A stretch of DNA of 64,000 nt, taken from Clitoria ternatea (Eukaryota; Streptophyta; Magnoliopsida; Fabales; Fabaceae). This document shows positions 55,262 through 64,000 of the stretch, piece by piece. The stretch covers positions 164,010,667 to 164,074,666 of the forward strand of contig CM075673.1 of the NCBI GenBank assembly GCA_037962975.1, read 5' to 3'. How positions within the stretch are numbered: the first letter of the stretch is position 1; every line of letters starts with the position of its first letter. Made by a program: the position numbers and the translations under genes. The notes beneath the pieces are model-generated. The model was given only the letters and a program-made list of their open reading frames with translations, had not been told where the DNA came from and made no database searches.

Positions 55262-57802
55262 TTTAGAATCAAGTGTGTATATTGAAAATTTGATATATAG
55301 CACGATTTAAAGAATTATAACTAGGGTTTTCTTAGAATACAGAAGAGGTTTAGCTTGCTAAGAAAACAAATGAATGCAGTTGCAAAATTCTACAGAAATT
55401 CGCTAATTATAAACACAAACTTAAGTTTCAGAAGTATTTAACTTTATAAAGATGTGTAACATACCATATGCTTGTGGATTATCAACGAAATCCAAATGCA
55501 TTGCGAAGGCGTTGGCGTAAATGAAGACTTGTGAACCAAGTTGAGTGTTAAGTTGGGTAACTAATTGCTCAAGTTGAGGATTGAACAAGTTAACGGCTCG
55601 TTGCAGATCAGTAGCACATTCACCGTTTCTGCTATGCAATGCCAACTCTGCTGGCACACACCCTAATGGTCCCGTCCCTGTCACTAGTACCCTTCGTGCT
55701 CCCAATTCATACAGGTTCTGCATTTAATTCATTGTTATAACATACATTATAGAATTCATCAGTGATTAACATGTTATTAGAGTAAAATGGCATGCATTAT
55801 AAAATTTTTACAATAACATTAAACTCATTTCTTATGAAAGATAAAACAACAGTCGTCAGTCTCTACGTACCACTTAATGTATTGACTGTTGAGACAAAAC
55901 AACAAAAAATAAATGTCATGGATATAGACTATGGTGAAACTTAAAAAAATCTTCCCACCAGAAATACTCAGACAGAAAGAGAGAGAGCATTTATTATTAG
56001 GTTACCAGACAATTCTGCAAATATAGTGCTTCCACTGCATCTTGGGTGACAATTTATGTAGGTTTTAATATGCTCGGGGCCTTCAACTACCGATGGAATC
56101 CCACAATAACAACCCTGCCTACAAAGTCTACATATTTATACCCATCTAATTTGAGCTACAAGTATTAATTAATTCCCCCATGAACATATATGTGTTCTGA
56201 TTTAAGCACTTGAATAAAAAAAAAAAAAAACAAACATAGTCAATTCATCGAGGATTAGGTGCACATTATCATGCTCAATGCATAAGACAAATCTTACTCA
56301 AAACATTTACTTTTCTAATTAAGTTGATCCTTGAATATACATTTTCTCCCTTTCCTGTCATTATCAACCGTTCTTAACTTTTGTCTTTTGTTACATAACA
56401 CAATTGTTAATTAGGGCTTAAGCAAAGTCCTGTGACTCAAAAAGAGTAATTATGACATAAAAATAATTAATAACCTTAATTAATACAAGGAGAAGTTGAC
56501 CATTAATATTGTAAGTAACAGATACAAAAAATTAACAAAGATTATATTGAATCTACATTAAAGTATAAGGATTAGTAGTAATACCGCGAGGATTTTGCGA
56601 TATTCAGAAATGAGGAAGACAACGTAGTTTGGCAGAGGAAATTCGCGGAATCTGGCAGAGAAGGGGACCAAGTAATAGTTGTTGACGAAATCATTGCCAC
56701 CCAATGTTATGAGAACTAATGCTTGGTTCACCAATTTTTGAGTTTCCTCTTCTCCAATTAGCGCACTTACCCTCTGCTGATACTGTCTAAAGTACGCCAA
56801 TTGCTGAGTAATGCGGATTATGTTTATCTGAAATAATGTATATGTATATATATAGTTAGATGTTATATAAATAACCTTTTTAATTATTGTTATTAAAATC
56901 GAATCAGTTCGGTTGATTCGTTTTATTTAACTATGACAATTAAATGATCAGTTGGTCAATTCTTTAGCGTAAACAATTCAATTATGATTTTTTCCTGATT
57001 TTATCAAAGTTAATTTAAACTGGAATCGTTTTTAACGTAGTCAAAAGCACTGTACTTGACCCTTTAGTAATATTACCTAAACTTTTGTTGATGATGATGG
57101 AGGCATATATGCATGATTTTAAATTTCAGTTGACTTAGGATTACTAAGATTGAAAAAATTAAGGATAAATATTGCCAATGTGTACCTTGTAGACTTTAGA
57201 AATTAAAATATTGTAATCCCCTGCTATTTTTAAAGGTTCAAAAAGTAAAACCTATAACAACTCATCAACTTAGAGCTCTGGACTTACAAACTGAATTCCA
57301 GTGTCGTTGAGAATTCCTATCCCAGCAGAAGCGAAGTTGGCACCAACAAGTAGCCTTTCACCATTGAGCTCTGGACTCAAATATGGTAATGTGGGTTCTG
57401 ACCCAATTTTCTCACCTACACACATGAAACAGTTTATATATTATATGGTAATTAAGTTACAAGACATCATAGGTATATATAATAAAAGAACACCCATGAA
57501 AAATACATAAACAAAAAATAATATGATGAAGATGATGAGACCCAACTGATAATGTCAGGCATGTTGAGGCCATTGGAGAAACGACCAGAAGCTCGATGAG
57601 CTGGAGAATCAATGCCGTAAGGATATGAATCAGCACGAGCAGTGGTGGCTAAGAAGTTGTTATTGCCATTGTCCACGAGAGAATCACCAAAGACAAAAAA
57701 TGCTCGTGCCTCAGCTTGTGGTGTAACAAAAATGCTGCAACTGATCAAAACACATACAACTACGAATTTTGAAAGAACAACCCTTTTGTTGTTTTCATCC
57801 AT
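54170..57802 (-). CDS. GDSL-type esterase/lipase, 370 aa, five exons
   Basis: A secreted SGNH-family hydrolase that would cleave ester bonds of lipids or cell-wall/cuticle esters. Exons: 57802-57547, 57415-57288, 56827-56585, 55717-55465 and 54402-54170, all joined by GT-AG introns, giving one continuous frame that ends TAA at 54172-54170. The ATG at 57802 gives MDENNKRVV followed by a hydrophobic signal peptide ending near TPQAEA. Block I is FVFGDSLVDNGNNN (Ser of GDS at about 41). Block II is the Gly of NFASAGIG. Block III is LGGNDF. Block V is DAFHPSE with the catalytic Asp and His. Length and five-exon layout fit the plant LTL1/At5g33370-like group. The gene appears intact. Intron 4 carries a long (AT) microsatellite. 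Confidence 0.95.
55193..55258. repeat. (AT)33 microsatellite
   Basis: An uninterrupted AT dinucleotide run of 66 bp in intron 4 of the GDSL gene. Length is likely variable between individuals. Confidence 0.97.
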
Positions 57803-57889
57803 GAGAGTGTCACACCAAGAAACCCCAGAAAATGATGGTGAATATGCTCTGCTTATGATCCTGCATGTGAACGGGAATGTTAGGTGACT

Positions 57890-57896
57890 TATATAA
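57890..57896 (-). promoter_or_regulatory. TATA box of the GDSL gene
   Basis: TATATAA on the minus strand, about 90 bp before the ATG at 57802, in a good position for a leader of about 60 nt. Confidence 0.65.
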
Positions 57897-57907
57897 TGCT
57901 TGATCAA

Positions 57908-60900
57908 TTGTTTGGGATCTTTGTTGTGAGTCTTGTGACTAATTTAATATCCCTCTCTACCACTATAGTGAGGGGTGGAAAAGTTGTCCTTAGGCTTGCT
58001 AACATTGCTACCTAATTTTTATTGATTTAATCATGGGTGTATTCTGTAAGATAATTTTTTTCGATTCAGAAATATTTATATTATGGTGAGACTAATTTTT
58101 TTATAAAATTTTTATTATTTGTAACATTTTAATATAAGACTTTAAGTATCTACTAATTAAATTAACCACTTATAAATAAATTATCTTATAATTGAAAAAG
58201 AATATTAGCAATTTAGAGTTGTATTTTTAAAACTCAACAAGTCAAGTTATTGAGCCGGTAAGAATTTTTAAATTACATCAAAAACATTATCACAATTATA
58301 ACTAACTTTTAAATTATTATTATATTAAATGTTGAAATTTTCGTAATTTATAACCATTATACAATATTATTTTGAGAATTAGAACTATGGATGACCAAAT
58401 TTTAATTTGTTCACAAAAAATAAATATTCTAATAATGAAGGAACTGAATCATGAACTGGTAGTAATAACAAAATGAAATCAGGTTGATTAGTTAATATAT
58501 TTAAAGTTTAACTAATTACTCAAATTTGAAATGTTACAATATAAATCTAGTGAGAATGTTGACGACATCTATTCTTAATTATAAAATAAATAAGAAAGAG
58601 TTTTAGTATTCTTATTTTTAGGACAAGATTCAACTACCTTAAAGTATTTGATATATTTTCTTATGCTTATTTTTATTTTGAAAAATATTATTATGAAAAA
58701 ATGTAAATTTAAATTTAAATAAAAATAAAAATAAAATATTAAAATATTTTTTATAAAAGTTAATGTATTAATATAGTTTTTAGTCGACAAAATAGAGTAG
58801 AATAAATGCATGAAATTGAAAACTAACTACCGACCATATATAGAGCTTCAATTACTAACGGGTGTTACGTACTGTGTGTTAAATGCAACATGGCCTACAG
58901 CAATTTTTTTTGTTACAAAAAATGTGCAGCAATTTTTAATTTTGGATAAAAAAAAATCTTCAAAAAGTCAAAAAAGAATAAATTTATTGAGGTTCACTAA
59001 TTATAAAATCGAATCAAATTAAACTAAACTTTATAAAAATTATCAACCACAAAAAGTATAAAATAAAAAAATTATAATTTTTTATACGATTTAATTTAAT
59101 ATACGATTCCTTTTTGTCAGAGTGGTTTAAACACCGACCAAACCGCAACTCAACCGTAAAACTCAATCAAACCAAACCAAAAATCACAAACAATTGCCAA
59201 CCATAAAAAATATAAAATAAAAAATTTATAATTTTTTATATGATTTAGTTTCACATGCGGTTGCTTACGCAAACCATATTTTATATACTTTTAATTACAT
59301 TTATGCACTTGGAATAATTTATGAAAAAAATGACAAAAACATTAAATGAATTATGCAGCAGTAGCTAACTATGTAAGCTTCATTGTCTTCGTAAATTTAT
59401 TTAACTGTAGTTTAAGAAGATTTGTTAGCGCAAATTAATACTTGTACTTATGTGATATAAATTTGCTTTGTATGGAGCATAAAAGGAAAATATCTTATGC
59501 TTCATTTATAATATATATGTTCATTTTATGTTTTTTTTAAAAAAAAATGAATGAACCAAATTAATTCAATGATAGCTTAAGCATTTGAGAGGCCTAAAGC
59601 AAACTTAAGAATAAGATTTTTTTTTATTAATAAATCAGTTTGTTAATTCATTATAATTTTTTATCAACCACTTAGAATATTTTAATTAAAATTATTTCTA
59701 ATATAATTTTAAAATCAAATATTTTTTATTTTTTAAAAGAATCAGCACTTTAAAAATTTTAGGGACTAAAGTCTTTGCTTTAGCTGCTTAGACCTTAAGT
59801 CACCCATAAATCAATTTAAACTGTAATGATTTAGTTTGATTTTTATAATTTTTATCAACCGAACCAAATGAAAAGACAAATTATTTTCATATGCAATTCA
59901 AATTATTTTTTACTTCAAAATCAAACCAAAGTGTACTGTGAGTACCCCTATTTTCTATTATTATTTTATTATACTCAATTTTTTAAAAAATTTCTGAAAG
60001 ATAGTTTTTATATGTTTTAGGATCGATCTTACAGTTGTTAGTAAACAAATGTCCGCAATATGAAAACAGTTGTCAATTTTATGTTTTATTAGCAATTGTT
60101 TTTTTATCTATTGGTAAAGAAATTATTATATATTATGTGATTGGTTTTACAAACTACTAATAAAAAAGTTAAATTTAAAATTAGCTAAAAAAATTTAAAA
60201 TTATGATCATTCCCGGATTTTTTTGGTTTTATCCCTGAAATATTCTTTCTAATAAGATTAAATTTTTTCGTTAACTTTTTGTTTATTAAATGTTGAGGTG
60301 ACTAATAATTGTAAGACTTAATTCTAACAAAACAAATTCCAAGGTTCAGATCCTAAAAAAAAATTTAAGGAGTTGATCCTAATTTTAAACTTTTTTAAAT
60401 GTTAATTTTATATATAAGTCAAAAAAATTACAGGTCTTAGTGCTGAAGTGACTAACTCTTAATTATCTCAGCACTTATCTGACGGAAAGTTAACACTGAT
60501 GCTTAATTCTAACAAAAAAATATCCAAGTGCTAAACCCTAAAAAAAAGTTTAGGGTTAAGCCTAAAAAATCCCACAATGTGAAAACTATCACATGTTCTA
60601 AATTTTGACGGCGGTTATTTGTTATTTTAACCATAGGGTAATTTTATTCAATTCAAAAATATCTACATTATTATAGGACTAGTTCTTCCATCGAAAATTT
60701 TTTTCACCTATAAAACTTAAATTTGAGATTTTACTTAATAAATAAAATATGTATTACTTAAACTAATCACTCGTTAGTCACAACAATTATTTAATCATGT
60801 CAATGTAGCCAATATTTTGTAAAATCATTGTTTATTCTTAGATATATGAGTTTTACAATGATTGCTAAACTTTTTAAGGAGTTTATTAAAATGGAGTTAT

Positions 60901-61564
60901 TTAATAAAACTAGTTTATTTGTATGAAATGATTTCAAAAAATATATAATATTTAATTATGTAACAAATAAAAATTATTATTTAAAAAACATATATAAAGG
61001 TTAAAAATAAAAACTAATTAATAAAGGAGTTTATAATATTTGAAACCTCAAACAATTTTTTAAAAGTTAGTAACTTATATCTTTAAAAAAACATAAGCTT
61101 AAAAAAAATCATAAACTACCTTTAACAATAATTTTTCAATCATTGGCAAGAAACATATTAACTATAGTAAAAATAGCTAAGAATGCACAACTTATCCGCT
61201 AACTAAAACTAAGATCCAGCTACATATACGAGAAAGTTAATTGACTGTTGTCTGAAGCTCAAGTGTATAGCTTAATTGGGGAATTTATATGATGTTTAAT
61301 GCTTCTAATCATGATAATTGTATCTGAGCAATTAGTTTAATAAATTGGATAAGAAATCGATTAAAGTATCAGTTTAAATAAAAAATAGATAATTTTAGAA
61401 CTAATGAAAAACATAACAGAAATAGTCAAAACCAATAAAAACTATTATCAAATATCAGAATTGGGCCGGTCTCATTTTTGAAAAATTGTTTTTCATTTTT
61501 ATGTTATTTGAAAATAATCTTCTAAAAAATTTTGAGTAAATGAAAATTTCATATATGATATTTA
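57908..61564. other. AT-rich intergenic DNA, no gene seen
   Basis: Very AT-rich. Segments at 59020-59260 and 59820-59950 repeat 'aaccaaacc' and 'atcaaccg' text and look like relics of small DNA transposons. Bases 58843-58906 resemble 62650-62712. No coding sequence is supported. Confidence 0.65.
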
Positions 61565-61569
61565 CCTAT

Positions 61570-62324
61570 TGATCCGGTCTTGATACCGGCCTCAAGACAA
61601 GGGTGACGTGTTATCCGATCTAGCCATGTTACCGACCTCACAGGTAAGACATCGGACCACCTGAAAGCGTCTGGGCGTTCTCCCAAGACCGGCGAGTCCA
61701 TATTGACACCTCCCTCATCGGATACAGCATGCTCCATACATCAGATCGCTAGTAGACACTAATAAGTGACTTTGGGAACAGCGCAGTGGTTCCAGTCTCC
61801 CATGACGAATCCACCCCACGAGGGGCACGCGCCTCGCCACTTAACCCACGATTGTCTCCCACAATAGATTAAACAAATATATTTTCCATGCTCCGACAAA
61901 ATAGAATGAGCATCATTCTTTCCTCGAGCCACCAACACCGAGGAACATGCCTTGCTCCCCAGGCCTAATCAGGTCCATAATTCATGAGCATCTATATATA
62001 TTTGAACTACGCATGCTATGACTCCCCCTGATCACTTATTACTACTTGCTACCTCACATGCATCTGTTTCTTACACACGTTCACTAACTTGATCGTCGGA
62101 GTCCTTTTGCAGGTGGCACCCCCCTTTGACTCCACTCAACGTGAGGGGCTGGTGTGTAGGACCTCCGGTGTGTAGGACTATCAGGACAGCAAGACCGGTC
62201 TTCTCCCACTGAGAGATCGGATTATGATACCGAACGCCCACTGTACCGGTATATAAATATCGAATCGTTGACTTTTGTGATGGTCTTTACACCGGATTTA
62301 TTAATCCTGGTTCAGTACCGATCA
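61570..62324 (+). mobile_element. Solo LTR, 755 bp (TGATCC...GATCA)
   Basis: It is flanked by CCTAT (61565-61569 and 62325-62329). It starts TGATCCGGTCTTGATACCGG and ends CAGTACCGATCA. It contains 'aacttgatcgtcggagtcct' followed by 'tttgcaggtggcacccccc', the family block. It is the shortest of the three complete copies. No internal region. Confidence 0.94.
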
Positions 62325-62329
62325 CCTAT

Positions 62330-64000
62330 AATTTGTATTATTTTTATGTCTATTATAAATTTTGCATTTGATAAGTCATGAAAACAAAGGTTATCCACAT
62401 ATACAGTTTTAGTTTTCCCAACTAAGAGGTTGTTTGGCCTTCCATTTTCCCAATAGGATGGAGGTTGGCCCAAAGGAAAAAATATATCATACGGTTGAAC
62501 GTAACTTTAATAGTCTACGTGAAATATCAATATTAATTTTTAAGTTTTTTCATTTCCTCCGTTCCGTTTCTCTAACTGAAACCCACAGTCTTGGGTAGTT
62601 TTGTGCCAAAATATAACTGATAAGTTGAACAACCTTCGCTAGAATTTATAGAGCTTCTTCAATTATTTTAATTGGTTTTACTGTGTTGTAAATGCAACAT
62701 GGCCTACAGCTAGCTGTTGTTTCCCACGTTCATCTCTATACTTGCTTTGGCCTGTGCTGTCATATTGTCACCATATTTATTATTTTCTTCTTATTGTTTT
62801 GTCTCCAGAATTTACTTCCATAGGGCCCACAATTCACAGGGTGGTCCCACTAATGAGTTTATCTCTCGTCAGAAAATTTTTTAATGATGCTAGCAACAAC
62901 AGATCATTACTCTGCAGATACATCACTATCTCTGTGTATTCATAACAGTATTTCTGATGATTTTTACAGAGATAAATTTCTTCATTTTTTAATGCTTTTA
63001 TAGGAGATAATGTCAATTTTGAAGGTTTGTGTATACATTTAACACAAGTTTGAAAAATAGCCATAAATAGAGATGTAAATCAATTATTCTCTTGAGAACT
63101 TACTAATTTGAGTGTCAGTCTTTTTAAGTATACACCTGTTTTTTTCTCTTCTGGAAAGCATGTTGGAGAATGTGATTGACATAGAGCACGTTTTGAGGGT
63201 TATGTAAACAGAGAAAACTTCCATTAAGGAAAAGAAGAATTTTGATTTTAAGGGTTAATGGAGGCGTGAAAAATTAATATTAATTTTTAAATTTTTTATT
63301 TTAATTTAACTTTGTTCCTTAATTACAAACTAAAACACTCTCATGTAACAGATCCAATGTGATCCTTCGTGTTGGTGGGCGGCAGGCCCTTTCAAATTTC
63401 AATTAACAATATTGGTTCCCATGCAGGTAAAAAATGAAGTAAAAATCATGACATGTTGAATGGTGAAGAGAATTAGGTCCCTGCAACCCTGCAATCACTT
63501 CAGACAATCATATAGCAACAGGCGGAACTAATCAACAAGCTACATGTTGTCACTGTAGAAAGGCGGAAGAAGGAATCACATCATCCCAAAATATATATAT
63601 TAAAATTACTAAAATTAATAATTAAATATATATTTCATATTGTAGATGGTAAACATTTTAGAAGGATATTGGTTTGACAGACATGGTAATCTATTTAATT
63701 TAATATGTATTTATTGATTTTAATGTAAATCAAAAAATTTTATAGACTATAAGATTAAATCAAGCTTTTAAGGAAGATGTAATCTAAAAATGTGCCATAT
63801 TTTAAGTAATAAGTCAAACTCTAATTAAGTATGTAACTGAGTTGTAATTGAAAGATCTTTGAGTTAGTGAGGTCCACCTTTGAACTAATCTAAACCATAA
63901 ACCACAAAAATCATTAACTATATTAATTGTAACCGTAAAAAATCTTATCTCTAACTTGATTTAGTTCAGCATGCAATTTTCATTTGCAAAACTAAACCAA
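62330..64000. other. AT-rich intergenic DNA with possible relics, no gene seen
   Basis: Bases 62446-62600 look like a degenerate MITE ('gaggttgtttggcc' left edge). Bases 63095-63140 ('acttactaatttgagtgtca' and on) resemble a very decayed form of the LTR block 'acttgagcgtcggag'. Neither has convincing ends. I see no coding region. Confidence 0.5.

Noticed and set aside
63095..63140. Very decayed LTR of the TGATCC family
   Set aside because: Only a short similarity to the 'cttgagcgtcggag' block, with no ends or duplication.

Overview
This is a piece of a plant nuclear genome, almost certainly a eudicot and probably a legume. The evidence is plant-type GT-AG genes (UDP-glycosyltransferases with the PSPG box and one phase-1 intron, a five-exon GDSL esterase/lipase, intronless class I small heat-shock proteins), AT-rich intergenic DNA, and dense plant LTR retrotransposons, a plant L1-type LINE and MITEs. 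The legume assignment is inference from the resemblance of the glycosyltransferases to legume proteins annotated as 7-deoxyloganetic acid glucosyltransferase-like, and from LTRs carrying CGCT-NN-AGCG palindromes. There are no bacterial features, no CRISPR array and no tRNA or rRNA gene that I can see.

Left third (1-19110): a retrotransposon nest. A GGT/GAT-rich tract is interrupted by an LTR (outer, from 2181). That LTR is split by a 4-kb solo LTR (3196-17223, target-site duplication GGGAT), which is itself split by a complete 10,034-bp LTR element (4883-14916, TSD ATACG). The complete element has two apparently identical 3,791-bp LTRs and a 2.45-kb internal region without gag or pol, so it is a LARD-like non-autonomous Ty3/gypsy element and a very recent insertion. 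On the antisense strand of its interior sits a small gene-like unit: five AACGG cores (two full mitosis-specific-activator matches), a TATA box, an AUG-free leader, a 49-codon ORF for a one-pass membrane miniprotein, and a polyadenylation hexamer. I consider this the most interesting item in the window. A further solo LTR (17844-18853) closes the nest.

Middle left (19.1-27 kb): MITEs, two small heat-shock protein genes (one divergent on the minus strand, one canonical on the plus strand with a heat-shock element and TATA box), and a stretch at 23.7-24.6 kb that looks organelle-like or chimeric and carries a gypsy integrase tail.

Right half (27-58 kb): a minus-strand tandem array of three UGT genes, then a GDSL gene. 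UGT copy 1 (27.2-36.2 kb) is a pseudogene broken by a 5'-truncated LINE and by a complete but decayed Ty1/copia element, plus frameshifts. UGT copy 2 (37.6-40.1 kb) is open throughout but has lost the HC of the HCGWNS motif. UGT copy 3 (44.5-52.6 kb) has an intact PSPG box but its two exons are separated by 6.7 kb of nested transposon sequence. The GDSL gene (54.2-57.8 kb) looks intact. The rest (57.9-64 kb) is AT-rich intergenic DNA with one more solo LTR.

Target-site duplications, read directly from the sequence, support eight insertions (five solo LTRs, two full-length LTR elements and one LINE), so the order of insertion can be reconstructed. The genes do not form an operon-like pathway. 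The functional theme is a local UGT cluster that has expanded by duplication and is being eroded by transposons.
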